This document shows positions 10,601-20,251 of a stretch of DNA of 24,531 nucleotides, piece by piece. Under the pieces are notes generated by a model. That model saw only the letters and a list, made by a program, of their open reading frames with translations. It had not been told where the DNA came from and did no database searches. Origin of the DNA: Paramacrobiotus richtersi (Eukaryota > Tardigrada > Eutardigrada > Parachela > Macrobiotidae). A program made the position numbers and the translations under genes. Location: assembly GCA_034698045.1 (NCBI GenBank), contig JAQGAU010000724.1, positions 1 through 24,531 of the forward strand, read 5' to 3'. The stretch's first letter is position 1, and the number at the start of each line of letters is the position of its first letter.

Positions 10601-12300
10601 GGGTTTCGTCTTTTGCAGTGAACAATTTCGATGCGGTCACGATAACTCGAACAGATTAACTGGGGGCAGAAACCAGGTTAGAATAATAGCATCTGACCAG
10701 GCGAAATCCTCTGATTTCGGATCCAACCTATAGGCGTGTCAGTTCCTAGTACAATGCCCAACCACCAAGTTATACTGAAACTGCGGCTGATTAGCCTCGG
10801 GCAGACTTACCAGTGTCGTCGTGGTGAGATAATCATGATAGAGATCCCGATACGCGACATAATCCGCATACGGGTTTCCGTAACCATACGGATACCCGGA
10901 TCCCGACTGATACACCCGGGATATCATGCCGCCTAGAGCCCAGCCGCCAAGGGCGAGCATGGCCATATTAGTGCCACTGTATCCCAGTCCGTAGGAGGCG
11001 TAACTGCTGAATACCGGCGTGTACACCACCCGGGTGGGGTGGGAGCCTGAGGCGGCTGGGATGTGGGCTTGGGCTCGCGGATAACTGGAGTTCGACGAGT
11101 AGGACGCGGATGATATCCGGGACATGGTTTTACTGGGCGCCTGGTCCTCGGCACCGGACCTGTGTGTATTTCTTGAGCCTGTTGATCAGCAATTATTTCT
11201 CTTATACAGTTATAGCTGGACTAGACCTAAATGGAACCATAAGAACACTTATTACTTGATAGTCTGCAGAGCAGCAGAAAGCAGTCATAACCGATCAAAT
11301 AATTAACCTAATTCTGCTGTTCAGAATTCACATTCCACCGATAACAGACTTTTATAAATAATCAGGAACAAAATGAAAATTCGCACACACGATAGGAATA
11401 TACGAGACTAATAAGTTCTAATATGCTAATGAAGTATGGTAGGCAAATACAGTATGGTAGTAACTGGACTATCTGTAGAGTTTGCTCTCACAGCCGAGTC
11501 AACGTTCAGACCGATCCCGTCGCCCACGCAGCTTACTCGGTTATACTAAAAAAACTTCCACACATTTTGCGCAGATAACAACGTTTACTGGTCAAAATGT
11601 TTTTGGGGAATTAGGTTGTTTTCTACAAAATAAAGGGCGTAATTTTGGTAGCATTTCTCGTTAAACCCACTTGGCACTGATATCAGTCTCAAGATGCAGA
11701 AGATCTTTTGTTCCAACTGCCATCAGTGAAACTCCACAGTCAACCCCATTTTTCGCCCGCTTAATTTGTTACCCGGTATGCAGCTTTGCATACCGTGATT
11801 ATGTTACCATACTATAACAAAGCTGTTCTGAAACACCCAATATATAAGTTTATTTTTTTTATACTGTATAAGCTGCTCTGATGTGCGCTGCAGTAACTAT
11901 ATAAAATAGGCACATCTCTTGTCACTTTACCTGAAGGTTGACTGCTTCCCCATCGCGACGAGGAACCACTGGACGATGTCCGTGTAGCGGATCCATTGGA
12001 TGAACTGGAGCCCCAACGGCCACCGCTGCCGCTGCCGCCGCCGCCCCGTCCGCCAACCCTGCCTCCTTTAACCCCACACGGCCAAATCGCCAAACAAATC
12101 ACAATCAAACCTGCAAAACAGCAAAGTTCTGAAGTGCACGTTTCTAGCGATAAATTTCTTTCACGGTGATTTCCACTGTTAACGTTTCCGGTGCGCCACA
12201 GAATAACTGCAAAAGATAAGAGTCATCTGCACTTACAAATGGGAAGCAATGGTGCGAAACTGACTATCCTCCATGGGGGTGTTCGACGATGTAACAGCAT
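7615..12300 (-). CDS. Secreted Gly-rich, PrP-like-patch, Quiver/Ly6-type protein, left copy
   Basis: Exons by homology to the right copy: 12237-12300, 11931-12110, 10811-11178, 10278-10438, 10094-10214, 9868-9988, 9639-9778, 9276-9414, 9018-9102, 8441-8587, 8106-8257, 7615-7806. The order of parts is signal peptide (R-R near the start, hydrophobic core ending I-C-L-A-I-W), Gly/Ser/Arg-rich segment, Tyr-rich segment with a hydrophobic M-A-M-L-A-L-G-G patch, Cys-containing middle domain, and Quiver/Ly6-type domain (C-Y-E-C to S-L/N-L-C-N pattern). Differences from the right copy: exon 4 is missing, which is phase-neutral; 11 bp are gone from exon 8; and the tail is shorter because of a TGA at 7615-7617. 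With intron 9779-9867 retained the whole reading frame is open and gives 652 aa. If that intron is spliced, translation shifts and stops at 9648-9650. It is therefore either a functional rearranged gene or an early pseudogene; the conserved frames elsewhere favour function. Secretion is inferred from the leader; no GPI-type hydrophobic tail is seen. Confidence 0.75.
9779..9867 (-). other. Intron 7 of the left copy, open and probably retained as coding
   Basis: The 89-bp interval keeps a perfect GTACGT donor and a TACAG acceptor, matching the 99-bp intron of the right copy, which contains an in-frame TGA. Here it has no stop in the exon 7 frame and would encode about 30 residues (about 339-368). 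Its length, combined with the 11-bp loss in the next exon, sums to a multiple of three (89-11=78), so retention restores the downstream frame shared with the right copy. Confidence 0.65.
10439..10810 (-). other. Intron 3 of the left copy; exon 4 homologue not found
   Basis: In the right copy the matching interval contains a 93-bp exon (18193-18285). Here the sequence next to the acceptor is replaced or too diverged to recognise, and no splice-flanked 31-codon exon can be read. The part at about 10628-10735 still matches the right copy's intron block at 18530-18655. Confidence 0.6.
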
Positions 12301-13147
12301 GGTCGGAAGGCTGACTAGCTGTCTCCCAGAAATCTGCAATTTACACAATGATACTCTGCATTATTTTTGAACTTTTGTTTTCTGAGGTAATGGACAACTT
12401 ATTAGTTTGTGTTGGTTGCATGCGTTATGATAGAGGTGCTGGCCAAATGGGGTCACTCGCTGTCAAGTCCAGCAGGTTTCTGCAGCTGATGATCAGCTAC
12501 AGAAACCTGCCGGATCCATGAACTAAGCTTCCGTGACACCCAGAAAAAATTCACCCACAATTACAGAAGTTATACTTTTTGCGCCGGGTTTAAAGGTAAC
12601 CCCAAAATCTGCGGGGCAAGGTATTGAGCAGGGTCAAACACTGTTGACCACACTTTGCCCAACACCCCTGTAAGCACGCGTGCCTACAGCTGTGCATGCA
12701 CAGGTTAGAGTTGTAAACGACCCGTTGTGCAAGACAAAAAACATGCTGACTCGAGTGCAGGAAAAACGATCAGCATAGTAGAAAAGGCGCCAAAGGCGAA
12801 ACTACCATTAGTTTAAAACTTTGACAAGAGCACCAAGAACTTTAATCTAGAACAGCCAGATTCATGAAAATGGTGTAAGCACAATAGTCGTTATACAAAC
12901 AGAGGCACAGCCCCTGTAATGAAAATCCAAACCAATAGCAAAGTTAACAAGACCCATAATGTTATTATTATTAACTTACCAGTTTGCAAACCTAGATGTA
13001 CGAGTAGTACCATTCTCGAAGTAGATACGGACTACAGTTCGTTGTACGATACTTTAATTTTTTCGCGTCTCATGTTTTATTCGGCAAATGCCCAGAAATA
13101 CCGTTGAAACAGAAAACTGCGAAACTTAATCATACTGGTACTAGTAC
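12301..13147. other. 5' flank of the left copy, duplicated in unit 2
   Basis: This is upstream of the minus-strand gene and so should hold its 5' UTR and promoter. The stretch just upstream of the ATG shows an intron-like AATTGCAG acceptor on the minus strand near 12338, suggesting a spliced 5' UTR; the right copy has a matching acceptor near 20287. Patches at about 12600-12700 and 12905-12985 match 21115-21215 and 21405-21485. One patch contains an inverted-repeat-like stretch, GGTCAAACACTGTTGACC, in both units. Confidence 0.5.
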
Positions 13148-13363
13148 TCACACAAACTGTATGTTCGGAGACACCAACTTGATGCGAAATTCGTATAGTT
13201 CCGCAACAATACAGCAATGAAATCGAGCAATATAAATCGGACAAGTTACAGCTCTATCATAGCGCAGATTATCATGTTCAAATGCAGTTTGAAGGGACTC
13301 AACTTCACCAGCAGGCAGTTTAACAACAGCTAATACAATCAGAGAGCACAGATAAACATACAT
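13148..13363 (-). CDS. Possible small secreted peptide or leader exon, 71 aa
   Basis: The ORF starts with a signal-peptide-like stretch (M-Y-V-Y-L-C-S-L-I-V-L-A-V-V) followed by L-P-A-G-E-V-E-S and a short Cys-containing tail. A GTGAGT donor overlaps the stop, so it could instead be a 5' exon of the downstream minus-strand gene or of another transcript. The homologous site in unit 2 keeps the leader frame, including a 3-bp indel, but then loses 2 bp and hits a stop. The kept leader frame is the only evidence for coding. I do not recognise a family. Confidence 0.3.
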   Translation of the reverse strand: MYVYLCSLIVLAVVKLPAGEVESLQTAFEHDNLRYDRAVTCPIYIARFHCCIVAELYEFRIKLVSPNIQFV

Positions 13364-14971
13364 AGGGATCAATAATTAAAGTAGTCGGTCCATAGTTGGA
13401 TCAGATTGCCGCAGCGCAAAATGCAGTTCTAAATCTCCGTGGCGATTCAACCAAGATGTGACACAAACACACCAAATGGGGAAAAAAACTGCATTTTTCG
13501 CGAGTGTTACCCGCAAGCTATTTTCCTTTTTGACTGCAATATCAACGAGGCAGATACAAGGAAAATAACGACACGTGTAACTTGTAACCAGTTATGCACA
13601 CTATGCCGAAGTGACTCACTTTATCCCAACTGCCAAACCAAGGGAAAAAACCTTGGTGCACATACGAAGAGGGCGCGGATCGCTTCCGTTGGCGACGCCT
13701 TATCTCATCGGTCTATTGCAATTTTAGGTGATAGTCTGATACATTAGTTTACTACTGTGCGGCAGTAAATGTAATATGTGTGGTAATTTTTGTTCATCCT
13801 GATAGCGAAACTTTAGTGAAGCCCTGGAAGGACGACCGCAAAGACATCCGCCTAGCACGGCTAAAGATCACTTGAAGAAACGTTATAAGACTTCTTCTCA
13901 GTTGACACTGATATTCTGATTCGTGGGGTAAAGCAGTTCCTGATCGGCATTGTCATATGCATCGTCTCCAGAAGACAAAATTCCTTAAAACATAGCTTAA
14001 GAATGATTAACTTAGTGTATATTACGTAACATATATGGTGTACTATGTGTGTCAAATACGCTACGTAACAATGGTGATTACGTACGGCTCGTTTCAGTAC
14101 TATTTCCAGATCATGCAGTCAGTCGGACTGACTCAGTCCCATATGGAACTCCGAAAAAAATTTTGAGCCAGTACAGTGCTATAATTTAGGTTCTAGCTTA
14201 TCAACAGTTTCGCATATCCTGCGAGGTCATGAATGACACTGCTCTCAAAACGCAGATAGCTGGAAACTCCAGCTACTATAAAATTCAAACGCGAACCGAA
14301 AGTAATCGTACACAGTATGTCCAACACTTTCTAGCTGCAGCACGCGCTTATAATTTCGCACTCTTTTGGTGCAGCGCTTAAGGATTCAGATAGCGCAAAC
14401 TAAATACGTCACCGCGTTGAAACGATTCTTCAGTTAAGTAGAAAGGTTATCATTGAATTCCGTGCGATCACGCAGTCCATACGGTATAATCCATACGGTA
14501 TAATATAAATTACCAAACACCATACAAGCAGGGGTACCATTATGATTCGCTCTACCATCTTTGCTCATCATCATCATGCGCTCAAGGGTTTTGCCACCTT
14601 GCGGGATTTATGCGGGTTTACCCTACACACAGTTTGACCCTCATTAACGCGAAAATACATTTGTTAATGTGAGAACACTTCTATTGCTTTTTTAATGTGA
14701 AGACTGTAGATCATGGCATGAAAATGCATGAGCGAAAGTCCGTCAATCATTTGCTATATTTCGCATGAGCTTACGTTATCAAAGATCATCATGGCAAACA
14801 CAAGCTACGATTTATGAACACAACCACGCACGCAATGCAATTGATAAGAACATCTTCCATCAAATAAACTCGACCAGACAAATGCACACTTTCTTGCCGA
14901 GCATCTGCATAAGGACCAGATTTCCTCCCGACGAAAAATGCGTAGACTGATTCTTTCGATCAGCTCTAGAT
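13364..14971. other. Spacer between duplication units, no gene supported
   Basis: About 13364-13730 is still unit 1 (it matches 21780-22160). The stretch 13740-14418 has no counterpart I can see. From about 14419 unit 2 begins, with the 3' flank of the right-hand gene. The ORF at 13439-13747 does not keep its frame in unit 2 and is rejected as a gene. No RNA gene or transposase was seen. Confidence 0.5.
14476..14503. repeat. Two perfect 14-bp tandem copies, TCCATACGGTATAA
   Basis: Two identical copies stand next to each other at the left edge of duplication unit 2. The matching site in unit 1 (near 7138) has a single diverged form, so the doubling arose after the duplication. Confidence 0.8.
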
Positions 14972-17900
14972 CTACTCAGTTCTGTAAGTGGTTGTAGTTG
15001 GAATGTGGTCACCCGCGGAAACTTCGGATGATGGCCGATTTGACGAACTAGAATCCGCCCGCAGATAAATATTTCCGTACCGTGTTAAAAGGTCACGAAT
15101 TTTGGTTTTCACGATGGCGCGCGCCTCCTCCGGTAACTCGCTGATTCGGGCAGCAATAGTGTTTCCGAATGCGTGTTCCGCATTAACGGCCGCCGTGCTA
15201 GATTGAGCAGCTTCCGGTTTGTTTGGTTTCGTATTCTGTAAAACATCGATATCATTTCGATACGGATGGACATCGATAAGGGTTTGTGGTGCATATGTTT
15301 CCCAGACATCGCAAAATACAGACACATCATACATGCATAATTATATCATAGAATGTTTATACTGATATTGTACACATACTCAATAAGATATAATATGGGA
15401 AAGAAAGAAGCAGCGCATGCAAAACGCTTGACAAGTGACACAACCTCTCTAACGAAACTTTATCGCCGACATATTACCAGCTCTGCATGCTTTCCATTCA
15501 ACATTTCACTTATTTCGAACGAGGCACGCTGCTGTACTCTATAACATATTACCGTACTATGGTACTAGTTTCTACGTTTGCTGTCGTACGTTTAATTGAT
15601 TTGAGGTTGAAATATCGCCGCCATTGCAGAGACTGGCCGCTGAACAGGAACAAATAGCACCAATTCCGGGTTTGTTCACACATCCATCCCTTATCGGTAC
15701 TGGGCTGTCTTGAGGGTTTCCGCATGATCGTATGAACGGTGCTATAAAAGTAATTATCTCATAACGACCGCGAATGCGCTGCACTTTAGATGCATTCGGC
15801 AGGTTAAAGCCGACCGCCAAACCATTAGAACGTCATAGCCCCAACTGGCATTAATCAAGTCCTCATGCAGATCAGCCAAATATTAGCTACTACAAAACTA
15901 AGCTAAACCTATAAATACTGGACTGGGTCACAACTTACATCCCCGAGCTTTCATTGTCAGACATCCTTGGGTTCCTTCCGGACATGCGGTTGCATATTTA
16001 CTAACACGAGCCGGGTCCTCGCAACCATCGTTTACGCCGCTTGTACATTCGTAGCACCACAATGCTCGTCCTTGGCGTGGCATTGCTGAAACAGAATAAA
16101 CGACTAAAAACAAGGGTTTTGCACTTTATCTTGGTACCTGTAGGGCAAGTCGCCATTGTTTTCGTTTAGCTGAATGGTATTCTTTAAATGTTTAGGTTTC
16201 ACAGTACATTTCGATCAAAGAACTGCACAACCGAAATTACGATAGAAGTAATGTTTCGAAAATTGCGATTTCAGTTAGTTTGCATAAACGGGAAACATTT
16301 GCACTTATCGGTAAACTGAATCATCTGTTACTAGCGAACTCCTTTTAGGAAATGTTAATTTGGAAAAATAATATTTTGAAACTGTGTAACTAACTTCTTT
16401 TTTATACTCTCTCTTTGAGGGACAAAGATTACAGAAACTTTGATCATTCCCAGTAATTCCAACGGACTTTATCTATGGGTCTAGGTATATACTTGCACAA
16501 GCATAACTTTCATTTCATTTACTGGTGCAATTTGTGCCATAATCAGCCATCTCAGATATAAGAAAAATCTTGTTATTGTATAGGTTATGGCATGCGCGTC
16601 TTCTTACAGTCCGATTCTAAATTATGACGTCATGCATTATCAACCCCAAAGTTTTAACTACAACTAAAGGTCTGTACTAAAACTCATATTATACATATAC
16701 TGTATAATTCTTGCTTGTTGTAACGTAACAAGCTTACAGGAAAGATTACTTCCACTGCCGTACAGCAACCAATCCTGATATTCCGCATGTTCCCGTTGGC
16801 TGCGTTCACGAATTCTTCTGACCTGCATTTTAAAAACACAACACTGTAAGTTGTATGAAATATCACTAAAAGGGCAACATAATTCGAGCATGCGGCTGGT
16901 TGAACATGCCACAACAAAGTTTCCACACACTATTTCTAGTACTGAATGTATAGATGAATCAAAGCATATCTGTACCGTATACCGTATCTTTCGTATGACC
17001 AAAATAATTAATTATACCGTATCTTCCTCCAGTTCAGCGGCGCATAAGTAATAATTGCGGGCAAAGAGACTCAACGCCACAAGATGTTCCAGACGGCAGT
17101 TACCGGCCGTTTCACCGAAAGGAAGACATTTCTCCACGTCGATATTCAGCTGCTTTCTACATGAAACCCATAAAAATCAGAATATCCAGGGATTACGTCT
17201 CTTTTTCTTGTTTTCTAAACATTTCGTATGAACTGTGTACACTATTTCTTCAGACAAAATTGCTGGAACCGTTGGAAAAAAAGATTACGATGACAAGAAT
17301 AAGTACCTGCACATTTCACCGTTGCCAAAGACTGATTTGGCTTCGTTGAGCGGTATCAAATGATCCGGAACGAGAGAATATTGCAGACATGGAAGAATTC
17401 TCGGGTACGGTGGATAGTCCGTACGTGGCAGACACGCTTTAGCCGCAGCGACAACATCTGTTCACAATTGACGCCGTTGTCGTTAGTTGTCTTTCCACAA
17501 CAAGAAAACGCATAACCGAGTTTATCAAACGCAGGCAACCACTGTCATTTCCGTACCAGGTAGATTGTCTGCAGTTTCGCTGATGTTGGAATACAACATG
17601 ATGATATTGCGAGCCGCCGTCACAATGGGTTCTTCAGTACTTTCTGTGGCGTTTTGCGTCAGGTCAACAATACCCTGCAAAATTTCGCACAATAACATTA
17701 GTGATCCAGAAAAACTTTAGGAATAACAAAAAGCATACGGTTAGAAAAATCGCCGCAACACCACATTCGTCATACCTCTGTTGGCTGTATATTGCACTTC
17801 TTTAAATCGTAAGATTCTGGAATCATGAAGGTATCCCCACTGGAGTTGTATGAAGCATAGGCATGAGGCAATTCTTTGAAAAACTCATACGTGAACCTTC

Positions 17901-20251
17901 AGGAACAAAAGCGTCATTCATAGATCGCTCCATAATCTTTATTCAGTTCAGTGGCTTACTTCGCCTTATCACTGGTCGTATTCCCGGAAATGGTATCATT
18001 GGCAAGGAACATGAGAGCCATGTTAGGCACTTCCGTATAAGGCAGTTCCCGGTTCCAGCGGGCTAATATGCAGAGGTCAATCTCTTTAGGCTTAATAGGC
18101 GCTAATGTGGAGGTGGTGGTCTGCAGAAAAAACATCAACGATGTCAACGACATCATCAGCCTGCGTCTGCAGATCTGGGGTAACCTACGTACGTAGTAAC
18201 ACTCATCGAAACTTTTTTCCTGCATGCAGTTGATCATCTGCACCTGTTCTCGCCACTTGTCGTAGATATCCGTGGTGGTGGGACCCTGTAATACATTCAT
18301 GATCTATACTAAGTTTTGCTGTATGCCGTGTTAAATAAGCTCAAGTGTTTTCTAAAGAAATCCCAGAGTTTTTCCTTTTTCGCCAAAATTCCAGATGTGC
18401 AATTACACCAGTGAGCCGCGAATACGGAAGCTAACCATCAAGATCGTCCGAGCGGGTCAGTCAATGCCGACCTTGCACATGCTCGGGTGCAGCATTAGGT
18501 TTTTTAAAAATCGGACATTCTAATACTGCAGCGATTTCTAAACCAGCTGTTTCGATGTGGACACGATAACTCGAACAGGTTACTGGGGGCGAATTAAACC
18601 AGGTCAGCGTAATAGCATCTGACCAGGTGAAATCCGCTGATTTCGGATTCAACCCGTGATAACGCGGGTGAGTTCATAGTGCAAATGCGCAACCACCAAA
18701 ATTAAGCTACCGGAATTGCAGCTTAGTATAATTTAGCCTCGCGGGTACTTACCGGTGTCGTCGTTGTGAGATAATCATGATAGCGATCCCGATACGGGAC
18801 ATAACCCGCATGCCCTCCAGTTGTTTCGTACCCGTATCCCGAATACAGCCGGGACATTATACTGCCCAGAGCGTTGCCGCCAACGGCAACCATAGCCATG
18901 TTAGTGCCACTGTATCCCTGTCTGTAGGAGGTGTAGCTGCTGAATACCGGCGTGTATACTATCCGGATGGTGGGTCCGGAAGCAGCCGGGATATGCGCTT
19001 GGGCACGCGGATAACTGGAGTTGGATGCACCCGACGCGAAGGACGAGGAGTTGGCTGAGATGCGGGACATGGTCTTACTGGGCGCCCGGTACGCGGCACC
19101 GGCCGTGTATGAAGGACGGGAGCCGTATGAGTTTCGTGAGCCTGTTGGTCAGAAATTAATGCGACTATTTAGACCTAAATGGGGGCATATAGGTACACTT
19201 ATTACTCGGTAGTCTACAGAAGGCAGCAATAACCGAATCAATAATTGACACAAAATTTATTATTCTGATATTCAGCATTCACTTTCCGCCCATATCAGGC
19301 TTTTGTAAATAACCCGGGAAAAAACGTGCAGTTTTCACGTATGTATAATTATGCTAACCGTCGAAGGCTGTAAGATTAAAAGGAGAATTGTATTATCGTA
19401 CAGATTGCCCGGTACGCGGCCTATGCCGAATCTCCAAGCCGTCGGAGTTCTGCTCCATGGTATGTTAGAGGTTCGGTTTATATTTAATTAAGTTTATGTT
19501 GGTAAGTGTGTTAATTTAGGTTTGTGTTTATGTGTAACGTACATAGCCGGCACAAGCTGAAGCAGCCAAGCACCAACATCCTACTATTATTATGCTATAG
19601 TAATCCCGCAAAATTGTCTGTCACCCCTGACTCACTATTGTCACGGAACTAGTCTTGACTGGACAAAAAATCCAAAAAAAATGCCTACCTATGTTATATT
19701 TCAGTTAACGTCTACCAAATTTCTATAAATTCGTTTTGGGACTCGGTTTGCAACTTCACATACCGCTATCATGTTACTATAATTACAATAAAATAAAGCT
19801 GTTCTGAAAACTTCGAAACGTAAAGGTTATTTTTTTTAATTTTTGATGTGCGGCGTGCGGTGCATTAACTATACAAAAGGCACATTTCTTTGTGCTGTAC
19901 CCGAAGACTGACTGGTCCCCCATCGCGATGTCCGTGAACCCCCACTGGATGAGCCCCAACCGCCACCGCGGGAGCTTCCGCCTCGGCTGCCGCTGCCCCG
20001 TCCTCCCCCGCCACCCCTCCCCCCTTTAGCCGCACTCGGCCAAATCGCCAAACAAATCACAATCAAACCTACAAGGCAACAAAAATTCCGAAGTGCACGT
20101 TTTTAGCGATAAATTCTCCACTTTGGCGTAAAAACAAAAACATTTGATACAGAATAACTGCAAAATATAACAGCCATCTGCACTTACAAATCAGATGCAA
20201 TGGTGGGAAACTGGCTATCTTCCATGGGGGTGTTCGACGATATAACAGCAT
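14972..20251 (-). CDS. Secreted Gly-rich, PrP-like-patch, Quiver/Ly6-type protein, right copy, 683 aa
   Basis: Thirteen exons: 20188-20251, 19901-20068, 18753-19141, 18193-18285, 17960-18120, 17776-17896, 17557-17674, 17307-17457, 17018-17156, 16738-16822, 15939-16085, 15590-15741, 14972-15235. All introns are GT-AG and all phases agree; the sum is 2052 nt. Residues 1-38 form a signal peptide with L-I-V-I-C-L-A-I-W. Next comes a K-G-G-R-G-G-G segment (to about 77). Residues 138-203 are Tyr-rich and contain the hydrophobic patch M-A-M-V-A-V-G-G-N-A-L-G-S-I-M-S-R (159-175). The middle domain (about 208-468) has Cys at 227, 236, 255, 326, 380, 395, 421, 432, 442 and 460, with N-glycosylation motifs at N279, N285, N309, N340 and N362. 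A Quiver/Ly6-type domain follows with Cys 507, 510, 518, 531, 538, 552, 566, 576, 578 and 584 and the terminal C-N. The tail (597-683) is hydrophilic and ends T-T-T-T-Y-R-T-E, with no GPI signal. Ly6-type domains often bind receptors or channels; here the role is unknown. An alternative start frame in exon 1 is noted under findings. Confidence 0.85.
18530..18655 (-). other. Conserved block in intron 3, weakly fibronectin-III-like when translated
   Basis: This stretch matches about 10628-10735 of the left copy better than the surrounding intron does. One minus frame reads D-A-I-T-L-T-W and then P-P-V-x-C-S-S-Y-R-V, which resembles the first strands of a fibronectin type III fold. The right copy lacks a clear acceptor AG upstream, and the left copy carries net indels that break the frame. 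It may be a lost exon, a regulatory element or chance. Confidence 0.3.
19142..19900 (-). other. Intron 2 of the right copy, 759 bp, nothing recognised inside
   Basis: It is the longest intron of the gene and separates the Gly-rich exon from the Tyr-rich exon. The left copy has one of almost equal length (752 bp, 11179-11930). Only the ends and a few patches look alike. No ORF or RNA gene is apparent inside. Confidence 0.6.

Larger units (their letters stand above)
7090..13730. repeat. Unit 1 of a direct tandem segmental duplication
   Basis: The unit carries one 12-exon minus-strand gene with its 3' flank and about 1.4 kb of upstream sequence. It aligns in the same order and orientation to about 14419-22160. 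Exons match best; introns and flanks keep islands of similarity separated by insertions and deletions, which implies an old rather than fresh duplication. The limits are judged by eye: the left edge shares CGATCACGCAG near 7130 and the right edge shares CGCCTTATCTC near 13695. Confidence 0.85.

Noticed and set aside
11124..11306. ORFs antisense to the Tyr-rich and Gly-rich exons of both copies
   Set aside because: They are shadows of high-GC coding exons on the minus strand. The minus frames continue through conserved splice sites and the plus frames do not.
13439..13747. 102-residue Cys-containing + strand ORF
   Set aside because: The homologous stretch in unit 2 (about 21880-22160) does not keep the frame, so conservation is not that of a protein.
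17356..17538. Minus ORF across intron 7 and exon 8 of the right copy
   Set aside because: It mixes intron sequence with exon 8 read in the wrong frame. The exon 7 frame hits TGA in this intron, and only the spliced form stays open through all later exons.
14972..20251. Snake-toxin-like identity from the three-finger-type cysteine pattern
   Set aside because: The ten-cysteine spacing with C-x-x-C and a terminal C-N in a large multi-part protein fits the Quiver/Ly6 group better than a short secreted toxin.
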